A stretch of DNA of 64,000 nucleotides from positions 1-64,000 of the forward strand of contig CAMELR010000013.1 of the NCBI GenBank assembly GCA_945923775.1, written 5' to 3'. Positions 6,996 through 14,626 of the stretch are shown here, in pieces. A model generated the notes under the pieces. The model did not search any database. It saw only the letters and a list, made by a program, of their open reading frames with translations, and was not told where the DNA came from. Numbering within the stretch: the first letter of the stretch is position 1; every line of letters begins with the position of its first letter. The DNA comes from an uncultured Clostridia bacterium (GTDB lineage: Bacteria > Bacillota > Clostridia > Oscillospirales > Ruminococcaceae). The position numbers were made by a program, and so were the translations under genes.

Positions 6996-8459
6996 TTACT
7001 TGTCAGCATTATCAGCCTTTTCAGCGCCGTCCTCAGGATTTCCACCCCTTCCGGTTCGCCGCCTTATGAACAGCTTCACTGCCTGAGCCGCAGTCTTGAA
7101 GTTGATAGCGCACAGGATAATAAAGAGAATGCAGTCGAGGACGTTGAGCAGCAGACCCTCGTCGAGGGTCATAATGCACACCGACATGGTGGATATGAGC
7201 ATAATGTTGATCGCCATTTTGAGGTAGTCAACGTTGACGGTTAGGAACTGCCGCGTATCAATAGCGCGAATGATGTACACCAGGAGGTAGCACGCCAGCG
7301 TAGCCACAGCCGCTCCGATAACGCCGAGCGGTGAGTTGAGCAGAACCAGGTTCAGCCCGATGTTGACAGCCGCTCCGATAATGCTTGTAACAAGGGAGTG
7401 CGAGGTCTTGTTCTTCGCCTCGTAGATGGAGCTGAGGAAGTTGTTGAAGCTCTGGAACACCACCGCCAGCACAAGGAACGGAACGTACATATACGCCATC
7501 TCAAATTCCTTGCTGCCGAAGAACGGCATGATTATCGGGCGCAGAACCAGCAGGATACCCGCCGCGGTGATGTACATAACGGTCTGCATCATGCTGAACA
7601 CGTTGGAATAGAACTCGCTGACCTTTCGGGAGTTCCGCTCGGTTATCGCGGACATATGCCAAGCCTGCGAGAATATCCCGACCACCAGAGCGGCGAGGTT
7701 CGGGAACTTATACGCGAAGGAGTAAACGCCGTTTGCGGCGCTCCCGTGGATAGCCGTGACCATGAAGGTATCGGAAACGTTGATTATCCACCACATGACT
7801 GCGGTAGGCATTAGCGGTACGCTGTACTGTATCATGCCCTTTGCAAGCTCGCGGTCGTTGCCGAGGGGTCTGTACTGCTTGAGCAGCCCGGCTCTCCAGG
7901 TCAGGAATACGATGGAGATAAGATCGCCGAGGGAAATGGAAAGCACGTAACCCACAACTCCCAGATGGAGCACACCGAGGAGCAGGATATTCAGCAGGAT
8001 AACCACCAGGGTGGTCAGGGTGCCGTCGATGGCGTACAGCCCGACTCTTCCCCGCGCCCGCACATAGATGGCGCATATTCCCTTGATGCTTCCCGTTGCG
8101 ACGTACATATAAATGAGCCACTGGTATCCGCTGAGCATGTCTATCATTCCGACCAGCGGAACGAACGCCGCGAATATCACCAGCCCGACCAGAGCTACGT
8201 TTATACCTATCGAGAGGACGTGGTTCTTCTTTCTGATGGTATCGTCCAGGGCATAGCGAAGCACACCCTCGTTTATCGAGAGCGTCACCACCGATATCAG
8301 CAGTGCCGAGGCGTTTATAATGTTGTTGACATCGCCGAATCCGTCCGCGCCGAGCCAGCTCGTATAAAAACGAAGCATGACATACACGAGGAACTTCGAG
8401 CCAAACTGCCCCAGCGCCAGAACAAAGGTGTTGCTTGCCAGCTTCTGGTACTTATTCAT
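6996..8459 (-). CDS. Polysaccharide/oligosaccharide flippase (MATE-like, Wzx-type)
   Basis: A 487-aa integral membrane protein with about 12-14 hydrophobic segments and the N-terminal KYQKLASNTFVLALGQFGSK typical of the polysaccharide transport family. SVPLMPTAVMWWIINVSDTF is a family-like mid-protein segment. The last 30 residues are hydrophilic and charged (RRRTGRGGNPEDGAEKADNA). It is expected to move lipid-linked glycans across the membrane for cell-surface polymer assembly. No glycosyltransferases lie beside it here, so the substrate is open. tadA is upstream on the same strand. Confidence 0.85.
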   Translation of the reverse strand: MNKYQKLASNTFVLALGQFGSKFLVYVMLRFYTSWLGADGFGDVNNIINASALLISVVTLSINEGVLRYALDDTIRKKNHVLSIGINVALVGLVIFAAFVPLVGMIDMLSGYQWLIYMYVATGSIKGICAIYVRARGRVGLYAIDGTLTTLVVILLNILLLGVLHLGVVGYVLSISLGDLISIVFLTWRAGLLKQYRPLGNDRELAKGMIQYSVPLMPTAVMWWIINVSDTFMVTAIHGSAANGVYSFAYKFPNLAALVVGIFSQAWHMSAITERNSRKVSEFYSNVFSMMQTVMYITAAGILLVLRPIIMPFFGSKEFEMAYMYVPFLVLAVVFQSFNNFLSSIYEAKNKTSHSLVTSIIGAAVNIGLNLVLLNSPLGVIGAAVATLACYLLVYIIRAIDTRQFLTVNVDYLKMAINIMLISTMSVCIMTLDEGLLLNVLDCILFIILCAINFKTAAQAVKLFIRRRTGRGGNPEDGAEKADNADK

Positions 8460-8482
8460 GTAGACATTCTTTCATTGTAGAT

Positions 8483-8950
8483 TTATTCGTCGTCCTGGGA
8501 GCTGCGGAGTTCCCTGAAGAACTCGGTGAGCACCCCGCCGCACTGTTCCATAAGAATGCGGCTGCGAACGAACGGAATATGCGTGAACCGCTCCTCAAAG
8601 AGGTTCACAACGGAGGAGCACGCGCCGTTCTTATCATCGAACGCGCCGTAAACCAGCCGTTTCAGCCGGGAGTTCATCACAGCCCCGGCGCACATAGGGC
8701 ATGGCTCCAGCGTAACGTAGAGCGTGCAGCCCGTGAGCCTCCAGCTTCCGAGACGCTTTGCCGCCTGCTCTATCGCCAGTATCTCCGCGTGAGCCGTGGG
8801 CGACTGCAAATGCTCCCGGAGGTTCCAGCCCTCGCCGATGATGTTCCCGTCAGGGTCGACGACTATTGCCCCGACCGGTATCTCTCCAAGCTCCGCGGCG
8901 CGCCGGGCGCGCTCCAGAGCCTGGGTCATATATTCCTCGTCAAGGGTCAT
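8483..8950 (-). CDS. tadA: tRNA adenosine(34) deaminase TadA
   Basis: A 155-aa zinc deaminase that makes inosine-34 in tRNA-Arg(ACG). The active site is clear: HAEILAIEQAA (the H-A-E zinc/proton shuttle) near residue 53 and TLEPCPMCAGA (PCxxC) near 83. The C-terminal DDKNGACSSVVNLF segment matches TadA rather than other cytidine deaminases. Its start is 1 nt past the stop of the preceding 1005-aa gene, and no clear ribosome site is seen, so translation is probably coupled. Confidence 0.94.
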   Translation of the reverse strand: MTLDEEYMTQALERARRAAELGEIPVGAIVVDPDGNIIGEGWNLREHLQSPTAHAEILAIEQAAKRLGSWRLTGCTLYVTLEPCPMCAGAVMNSRLKRLVYGAFDDKNGACSSVVNLFEERFTHIPFVRSRILMEQCGGVLTEFFRELRSSQDDE

Positions 8951-8951
8951 G

Positions 8952-11900
8952 CTATATCCGCCTGAAGGACTGCACCAGCATTGTAAGCAGCAGCCAGACT
9001 ATATTATATCCTGCTATCCAGAAGCCGTTCAGCAGAGAATAGTTCCGGAAAATCGCAAAGATGAACACAAGCAGAACGCCCAGCGCAATGCCGAATATCT
9101 CCATTATGCAGCCGAGCCTGATACGCTCGCTGAGCGCCTTCGCGCCGTTTATCGCGGAAGCGAGGGAGGAGAACGTACCGTCGCAGGATACTGCGGCGCT
9201 TCCCTTTCCGGCGTACTTGGTGTGCTCGTCGAAGGTATCGTGAGCCTCCGCCGGGAGGATACGCACGTTATCCGTGTAGATGTCGAACAGCTCGGAGATA
9301 ACGCCCTCGGTGAGCGCGCCGTCAACGGTCTTGACGACAAGGCTGACGTCGTTGCGTGCGAGCTTCTGTACCTGGTGCTTCACCTGCGGATTTGCGGTGA
9401 GCGTAACGAAGAACAGCATGCAGACCTCTCCGGCGACCGCAAGGTAAATGACCTCGTCGTTTTTCTTGTTGAGCGCGGTCTCTTTCTTGCTGTCGGGGAC
9501 GGTGATGCCGTGGGACTTCATATGATCCCTGCTGCCGAGCAGGACGCGCCTGCTGCCTATCCAGCCGGAAACTCCCAGTCCGCTCTCATAAACACAGTTG
9601 GAAACCTTCTTGAGCAGGGCGGGCTTGTAGTTGAGCATGTTGAACAGCGGGTCAGCGAGTATGCTGTCGGAGCTTACCGCAAGGCTTGCGGCGTAGATGA
9701 TCGCCTCATCGATGGTAACGCGCTGAGAGCCGTTCTTGCCGTTCTTGTTGTAGTCCCAGATGTTCCTTATGGAAACCGAGCCAGCCGGGAACAGCGTCTT
9801 AGCCTCGACCAGCACGGAATTAACCGCGCTGAAATCCTCTACCGCGCTGTAGCCCAGGATAGCCGCGCGGCGTTCGTTGGTCTTGCGGGAAGCGCTGAGC
9901 ATCGGGAGCATAACCACGAGCGCGCCCGTGAATGAAGCGCCGACGCAGAGCACTGCGGAAAACGCAGTAGCCGCAAACGACCACTGGTTCATTATATTGG
10001 AGGTAACTCCGGTCTCAGCGAAGAAGCCGAGTGCGCCCGCAGCCAGGGAAACTCCTATCATGATGGGGGTAAGCACGCGGGAAATGCGGTCGGAAACGTC
10101 CTCGCAGTAGGTGGAGATTATGAAGTCGCAGAGCATTTCGGTCTTTCTCATGGAAGCGATGACCGGTATGCCGTGACCCGCGCCCCTTGCGAGACGTTCC
10201 GCGTCCTCGCCGTCGGTGCACTCGACGAAGTACTTGTCGGTGTCGCCGGAGATGAACCGGAAGTTGTTCTTAGCCGCGTGAACGGTACACAGCTTGGACA
10301 CGGTGTTGAAGCACAGCGCCAGCATGGAAACCAGCAGGTAGCAGAACGAGCGGTTCATTGCGAGGTAGTTGGTCTCCGCAAGGTACATCACGATAGCGCC
10401 GAGCGCGCCGAGATGTGCGAACGCGCACAGCGTGTCGCCGTCCGGCTTGCCCTTGAACAGCCTTGAAAATCCGTTGGTGATAACGCTGGAGCAGGCTCCG
10501 AAGCTGAGTATGCCGATGGTGAGATTAGCATACAGGAATATATCGGGCTTTATAAGCTCGGACAGTATAGGTATACTGTCTATCTTGAAGAAATAGAACA
10601 CTGCCGCGATGGCCGCAGCAGCGGTCAGCAGAGCCAGGATCGTCAGGCGGCCCGCAAGACCCTTCCCGGCTCTCGCAAGTCTCTCGGTTATGACGTTCTC
10701 GTCGTCTAGGTCGATGATCTCGTCCTCGTCGTCCTCATCGTCGTAATCGTCGTCCTCTGCTTCCTTTTCCTCGGCGTCCTCCACCTCGTCGTCGATGTCG
10801 GCGAGCATGAAGTTAGCTATCTTGCGCTTCTTGCGCTCCGCAAGAGCCTCTGCCTCGCGTACCGCCGCCACCGGGTCGGTCTTGGGCAGTATGCTGGTGT
10901 CTATTACCTTGTTGTCGTAGTCTATGTTGAGCGCCCTCGGCGGGAGATTTCTCGGGTCGGAGAGATCGGTGATAGTCACGGTCTGCTCCTCGGCGCGGTC
11001 CTTCTCACGCTGCTCCCTGAGCTTCTTGTTGAGGGAAGCCACCAGAGCCTCGCTGCTGCGGTCCCTCTCCACTGCCGCGTCTGACTTCTTCTGCGCGCCG
11101 GGGGTGAACAGCACCTCGTCCGCTTTTGAGCCCTTCCTGCGGGAAGTAACCGGCGAATACTCCTTGACATGCTCGGTCTCACCGCTGGACATCTTCTTGA
11201 GGTCGTTCCCGGAGACCGCCAGGGTATCTCCGATGTCGCCCTGCGGCTCCGCGGAGTTTTTCAGCCCGTCCACTGCCTTCTCGCGGGATTCCATCGGGTT
11301 GAGGGAATCCAGCAGCTCCTCCGGCTCCTCTGCGGCGCGGTCGGCCTCGAGGAGGGCGCGGTTGATCTCGCTTATGCGCTGGAGCTTCTTCATCTGCATG
11401 GTTTCGGAGGTCACGAGGTCGCTCTTGGTGTGGAACACAATATCATCGTCCCCGCCGGAAACCTTCGGCTTCACATAGGGCTGGACATACTCGCTCTCCG
11501 GCTGAACCACGCGCTCCGGCTCCGGCTTTGAAGGCTCCTCCGGCTCTCCGAACAGCTTTGCCGCCTCAGTCGGCGACGAAAGCTCGGAGGTGTAGCCGCT
11601 GTGCTCCGGTTCCGCCGGCTTTTCCGGCTCGCTGAACTGCATGCGCTGTTCCTGCTCGGCGCGCTCCTGCTCGAGCCTTCTCTGCTCCTGCTGGCGCTCC
11701 TCGCGTTCGCGGCGCTTGTTCTCAGCCTTGCGGCGGTTGGCTTCGGCTGCGCGGCGGATACTTTCCGCGCGCTCCCGGGATTCCTCGTCCTCGGAAACCG
11801 GCTCAGATTCCTCCGCAGAGGGCATGCGCGTATGCGACGTGCTGTTCATAGCGCTGTGTAGCTCAGTCTCCGAGATTATTTCGGTAACGCTCTCGGTGGA

Positions 11901-11969
11901 TTTGGAACCCCCGCCGCGCTTTCTGTCTATTTCTGCAAGAATATCGTCAATGCTGTAATTATCAGACAT
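8952..11969 (-). CDS. P-type-ATPase-like membrane protein lacking catalytic motifs
   Basis: 1005 aa. Residues 1-430 are low-complexity, charged and probably disordered, ending in a very acidic run. The rest has the layout of a P1B-type ATPase: helices near 445-550, a soluble segment, two helices (VLTPIMIGVSLAAGALGFF; FAATAFSAVLCVGASFTGAL), a large cytosolic domain, then two final helices. SGLGVSGWIGSRRVLLGSRD matches the N-domain/GVxG region of those pumps. However, the position of DKTGT reads AKTLF and GDGxND reads CDGTFSS, and no CPC metal motif is seen. It is therefore a pseudo-ATPase candidate. ATG 11969 is chosen behind AGGAGAG. It is coupled to tadA. Confidence 0.6.
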   Translation of the reverse strand: MSDNYSIDDILAEIDRKRGGGSKSTESVTEIISETELHSAMNSTSHTRMPSAEESEPVSEDEESRERAESIRRAAEANRRKAENKRREREERQQEQRRLEQERAEQEQRMQFSEPEKPAEPEHSGYTSELSSPTEAAKLFGEPEEPSKPEPERVVQPESEYVQPYVKPKVSGGDDDIVFHTKSDLVTSETMQMKKLQRISEINRALLEADRAAEEPEELLDSLNPMESREKAVDGLKNSAEPQGDIGDTLAVSGNDLKKMSSGETEHVKEYSPVTSRRKGSKADEVLFTPGAQKKSDAAVERDRSSEALVASLNKKLREQREKDRAEEQTVTITDLSDPRNLPPRALNIDYDNKVIDTSILPKTDPVAAVREAEALAERKKRKIANFMLADIDDEVEDAEEKEAEDDDYDDEDDEDEIIDLDDENVITERLARAGKGLAGRLTILALLTAAAAIAAVFYFFKIDSIPILSELIKPDIFLYANLTIGILSFGACSSVITNGFSRLFKGKPDGDTLCAFAHLGALGAIVMYLAETNYLAMNRSFCYLLVSMLALCFNTVSKLCTVHAAKNNFRFISGDTDKYFVECTDGEDAERLARGAGHGIPVIASMRKTEMLCDFIISTYCEDVSDRISRVLTPIMIGVSLAAGALGFFAETGVTSNIMNQWSFAATAFSAVLCVGASFTGALVVMLPMLSASRKTNERRAAILGYSAVEDFSAVNSVLVEAKTLFPAGSVSIRNIWDYNKNGKNGSQRVTIDEAIIYAASLAVSSDSILADPLFNMLNYKPALLKKVSNCVYESGLGVSGWIGSRRVLLGSRDHMKSHGITVPDSKKETALNKKNDEVIYLAVAGEVCMLFFVTLTANPQVKHQVQKLARNDVSLVVKTVDGALTEGVISELFDIYTDNVRILPAEAHDTFDEHTKYAGKGSAAVSCDGTFSSLASAINGAKALSERIRLGCIMEIFGIALGVLLVFIFAIFRNYSLLNGFWIAGYNIVWLLLTMLVQSFRRI

Positions 11970-12003
11970 CAATATCTCTCCTAAATCCTGTGATCCGGCG
12001 GTA

Positions 12004-12735
12004 TCAGCCGCGGTGCTTTACGACCTCATACATGATTATTCCGGCGGAGACCGACGCGTTGAGCGAGTTGACCTTTCCGAACATCGGCAGTGAAAGGGTC
12101 ATGTCGCAGTTCTCACGAACCAGCCTGCCCAGCCCAAAGCCCTCGCTTCCGACCACCAGAGCCACTGCGCCGGAAAGGTCAGCCTGTGCGATGGGAGTTC
12201 CGTCGGCTTCCATGCCGTAGACCCACACCCCGGCTTCCTTGAGCCGCTTTATGGTGTCCACGAGGTTAGCGACCCTTGCCACCTTGAGCCACGCGGCGGC
12301 CCCTGCGGAGGTCTTGAATACTGTGGCGTTAAGGGAGGCGCTGCGGCGCTTGGGGATTATCAGCCCGTCAGCACCTGCTGCCTCGGCGGTACGGATTATC
12401 GCGCCGAGGTTGTGGGGATCCTCGATCTCATCGGCAATGATGATGAACGGAGGCTTCCCGCGCTGTTCAGCGTTCGCGAGGATATCCTCCACCGTGGAGT
12501 AGGAAGCGGCGGCGAGTTCCGCGGCGGTACCGCCGTGCTTGGGGGTTCCGCAGATGGCGGTGAGCCTCTCATCGCTGACTTCTTTGATAACCACGCCGTT
12601 TTGCTTGGCGAGTGCGACGATCTTCGAAAGAGCCGCTCCCTTCTGAATGTAGACCGTATCTATTTCCCTTCCCGAATTGAGGGTCTCAGTTACGGCGTTT
12701 TTGCCATAGATCAAATTTGTTTCCTGATTATCCAT
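12004..12735 (-). CDS. rlmB: 23S rRNA (guanosine-2'-O-)-methyltransferase RlmB (TrmH/SpoU family)
   Basis: A 243-aa SPOUT methyltransferase. The N-terminal RNA-binding part begins LIYGKNAVTETLNSGREIDT. The three SPOUT motifs follow: IIADEIEDPHNLGAIIRTAE, VALVVGSEGFGLGRLVRENC and LPMFGKVNSLNASVSAGIIM. The usual role is Gm2251 methylation. I start at ATG 12735 behind AAAGGAAA and not at the track start 12804, which is upstream of the mapped -10 box spacing. It has its own promoter. Confidence 0.93.
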   Translation of the reverse strand: MDNQETNLIYGKNAVTETLNSGREIDTVYIQKGAALSKIVALAKQNGVVIKEVSDERLTAICGTPKHGGTAAELAAASYSTVEDILANAEQRGKPPFIIIADEIEDPHNLGAIIRTAEAAGADGLIIPKRRSASLNATVFKTSAGAAAWLKVARVANLVDTIKRLKEAGVWVYGMEADGTPIAQADLSGAVALVVGSEGFGLGRLVRENCDMTLSLPMFGKVNSLNASVSAGIIMYEVVKHRG

Positions 12736-12783
12736 AATATTTCCTTTAAAAATAGTAGTTTTGCACAATGATATACATTTTAC

Positions 12784-12812
12784 ATTATAGCACATTTTCT
12801 GCACTAATGCAA
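12784..12812 (-). promoter_or_regulatory. Promoter of rlmB
   Basis: On the minus strand TTGCAT (12812-12807), 17 bp, TATAAT (12789-12784). Confidence 0.75.
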
Positions 12813-12905
12813 GCAGTCCGGACTATATTTAGATGAAATTTTAGTGTATATACGCCGCCTGACCATATCAGCCAGAGAAGGCGCAGTGATTCGCCGATAA
12901 ATTCA

Positions 12906-12930
12906 AAGCGGAGACCGAAAGATCTCCGCT
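12906..12930 (+). terminator. Hairpin terminator without an obvious gene in front
   Basis: AGCGGAGA-ccgaaaga-TCTCCGCT followed by TTTTTATT. A 25-nt stretch (with one preceding A) is identical to the hairpin at 17287-17311 inside the element. No supported plus-strand gene lies upstream, since rlmB is divergent. Confidence 0.6.
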
Positions 12931-13027
12931 TTTTATTATAACTTCATCAGTATCTTAGCCGAACTGAAGCGAGTTCCAAAGGACAAATGAAGGACAAAAC
13001 CTCAGATCTTAAGCTTATTTCCGGCAT

Positions 13028-13070
13028 AAAAAATCCCCGCCAAACAGCTCACAGAGCCGCATGACGGGAA
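13028..13070 (-). terminator. Terminator of the disrupted tRNA
   Basis: On the minus strand TTCCCGTC pairs with GGCGGGGA (two G-U pairs) around an inner GCTC-tgt-GAGC, followed by TTTTTT. It begins 10 nt after the CCA end of the tRNA remnant, as a tRNA terminator would. Confidence 0.65.
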
Positions 13071-13079
13071 CCAATGCTA

Positions 13080-13102
13080 TGGAGCTGGGAATGGGACTCG
13101 AA
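13080..13102 (-). other. Probable left attachment site: 3' end of a tRNA gene
   Basis: On the minus strand this reads as a T-loop TTCGAGT, a T-stem 3' strand CCCAT, a 7-nt acceptor half TCCCAGC, then T-CCA. No D-arm, anticodon arm or 5' acceptor strand follows to the right. The terminator is in place to the left. This is what is left when an element integrates into the tRNA 3' end; the complete tRNA would then be at the far right end outside the window. A tRNA-Thr is a guess from the discriminator U. Confidence 0.6.
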
Positions 13103-13364
13103 TTTTCAATAAGATTATTCCAACGATTCAGCATAGGCTGAAATTTCGCATAACAATGCGGTTCACAGTGGATTACTGCTGAACCCGTTTTATGTAAAGC
13201 TCTCCCACTGTCCTTTAAATAAAGGACAGAAAAAGGACAAAAAACAACCAACAATAAATTGACGATATGACGTGCTTTTCACAGCTCATTGCTCTTTCGT
13301 CAATATAACCAAATTTATCAACTGCTTTTCGTGGAAAAGGCAGAATTTTAATATTGACAACAAG

Positions 13365-13394
13365 AGCGCATAGAGAAAATCTGTGCGCTTTTTT
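13365..13394 (+). terminator. Intrinsic terminator upstream of the rep gene
   Basis: AGCGCATAGA-gaaaa-TCTGTGCGCT (10 bp, one G-U) followed by TTTTTT. It lies 130 bp before the rep start. A TTGACA just upstream at 13354 might start a short transcript ended here, such as a control RNA, but its -10 box is poor. Confidence 0.65.
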
Positions 13395-13406
13395 ATATAG
13401 GTTAAC

Positions 13407-13482
13407 AGCCGAAAGGCTTTAACAGCATAGACGGAAAGGCCTTCTGAACGGGCGGTCCTATTCCTCACCGCCCTTCTATGCT
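13407..13482 (+). promoter_or_regulatory. Structured leader of the replication gene
   Basis: AGCC-GAAA-GGCT (13407-13418), then AGCATAGA (13424-13431) pairing with TCTATGCT (13475-13482) around an inner hairpin GGGCGGT/ACCGCCC (13450-13473). All three stems are perfect. It ends about 45 nt before the rep start codon, so it probably forms in the 5' UTR. Confidence 0.55.
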
Positions 13483-13526
13483 TTATAAAACATAAAACGA
13501 GGAATAAAACAAACTGGAGGAATAAC

Positions 13527-14624
13527 ATGAATGCAATCTACCAGCTGTTAAACCCGGATAATACGATATCCCTGAACCGTCCGCTGGCTCATGCGGTCGG
13601 ACTTATGGAAACCGTGGTTTACAGCGCACTCATAGCCAAATGGCAGTATTACAGCGACAGAGGAAAACTCGACCCGGACGGGTGGTTTTATTCCACCATC
13701 GCAGATTTAGAGGAAAGCACCTCCCTGTCAGACAAACAGCAGAAACGCTGCATTACGGTTCTGGAGAAGCGCGGACTTATCAAGTGCTCCCCGCGCGGAA
13801 TGCCAGCAAAACGCAGCTTCTACATAATCGACGATATAGTTCACCTAGCCGAAATTCTTGCGGAGGGTGAGGAAAAAATGAAATCCGTAAAGCCGTCAGC
13901 GACAGAAAAATACAAGCGGAATTCCACCGCGGACGAGGAAAACAGCACTTCTGAAAAGGAAGAAACACCCTCTCAGACCGCATTACTCCATTGTTCCGCC
14001 GAAAGGGCGAAGCAAGAAACGCCAAAAGGGCGGAACAAGGAACGCCCAAACGGCGAAGCAAGGAACGCCGAAACGGCGGAACAAGAAACGCCGAAACGGC
14101 AGAACATGATACGCCCAAATGGCGGACCATGTTACGCCCAAACGGCGGACAAATCTAAAGATAATAATCTTAAAGAAAATAATCCTGATATAATCAATCC
14201 TATCAATCAATCTGGTGGGACTGATGAGATGGAATATATCACCAGGATAAAAGAGGAGCGCTCCGCTTATGCCCAGATAGTCCGGGACAACACGGATTAC
14301 GAATACCTCATTGAGCAGAATCCAGGCAAGGCGGATACCATCAACGAGCTTATCAGCATTATGGTGGACGCAATCTGTTCCACCAGACCTACAATACGGG
14401 TGAACGGCGAGGACGTTCCGCATGACGTAGTGAAAAGTACGTTCCTGAAGCTTAACAGCAGTCACATCGAGTACGTTCTGGAAGCTATGGACAACAACAC
14501 CAGCGACGTCCGGAATATTCGAAGTTACCTGATAACGGCGCTGTACAATTCCCGGCTGACGCTTAACAGCTACTGGCAGTCCCGGGTAAATCACGACATG
14601 AAAGAATACTGGCAGGAGGGGTAA
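13527..14624 (+). CDS. Replication initiator protein with DUF6017-like C-terminus
   Basis: 365 aa. Residues 1-110 look like the winged-helix replication initiator domain seen in Firmicutes plasmids and conjugative elements (TSLSDKQQKRCITVLEKRGL, the HTH). A Lys/Glu-rich linker (about 155-212) is encoded by seven 23-bp iterons, so the peptide repeats QETPK every 23 residues. The C-terminal about 130 residues (ISIMVDAICSTRPTIRVNGE; YVLEAMDNNTSDVRNIRSYL) match the DUF6017 family. A strong site (CTGGAGGA) precedes the ATG. It is followed after 2 nt by parA. The element can probably replicate, at least while excised. Confidence 0.8.
   Translation: MNAIYQLLNPDNTISLNRPLAHAVGLMETVVYSALIAKWQYYSDRGKLDPDGWFYSTIADLEESTSLSDKQQKRCITVLEKRGLIKCSPRGMPAKRSFYIIDDIVHLAEILAEGEEKMKSVKPSATEKYKRNSTADEENSTSEKEETPSQTALLHCSAERAKQETPKGRNKERPNGEARNAETAEQETPKRQNMIRPNGGPCYAQTADKSKDNNLKENNPDIINPINQSGGTDEMEYITRIKEERSAYAQIVRDNTDYEYLIEQNPGKADTINELISIMVDAICSTRPTIRVNGEDVPHDVVKSTFLKLNSSHIEYVLEAMDNNTSDVRNIRSYLITALYNSRLTLNSYWQSRVNHDMKEYWQEG
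13997..14157 (+). repeat. Seven tandem 23-bp iterons inside the rep gene (candidate origin)
   Basis: Units start at 13997, 14020, 14043, 14066, 14089, 14112 and 14135. Each begins CGCC and contains the dyad CGCC-(g/c)aaa-(c/g)GGCG-like core, then a purine-rich tail such as GAACAAGAAA. The last two are the most diverged. Iterons inside the initiator gene are known for RepA_N-type plasmids. Confidence 0.8.
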
Positions 14625-14626
14625 TT

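Larger units (their letters stand above)
12978..13239. repeat. Dispersed AAAGGACA octamers around the tRNA remnant
   Basis: (A)AAGGACA occurs at 12978-12985, 12990-12996, 13221-13228 and 13232-13239, and inverted as TGTCCTTT at 13209-13216. The inverted pair forms CTGTCCTTT-aaat-AAAGGACAG. They bracket the tRNA 3' end at 13080-13102, about 80-130 bp away on each side. Arm-type recombinase sites are possible. Confidence 0.4.

Noticed and set aside
8796-9935. Plus-strand ORF of 379 aa
   Set aside because: Antisense to tadA and the pseudo-ATPase gene; no ribosome site and no recognisable protein.
13080-13102. Intact tRNA gene
   Set aside because: Only the T-loop, the 3' T-stem strand and the 3' acceptor strand are present; no D-arm, anticodon arm or 5' acceptor strand.
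13015-13254. Minus-strand ORF of 79 aa at the junction
   Set aside because: It runs through the tRNA remnant and terminator and has no ribosome site or protein features.
13354-13382. Promoter for the rep gene with TTGACA at 13354
   Set aside because: The -10 position reads AAATCT and a terminator follows at once, so it is not supported as the rep promoter.
13997-14157. CRISPR array
   Set aside because: The 23-bp repeats are contiguous with no spacers, lie in a coding frame and no cas genes are present; iterons fit better.
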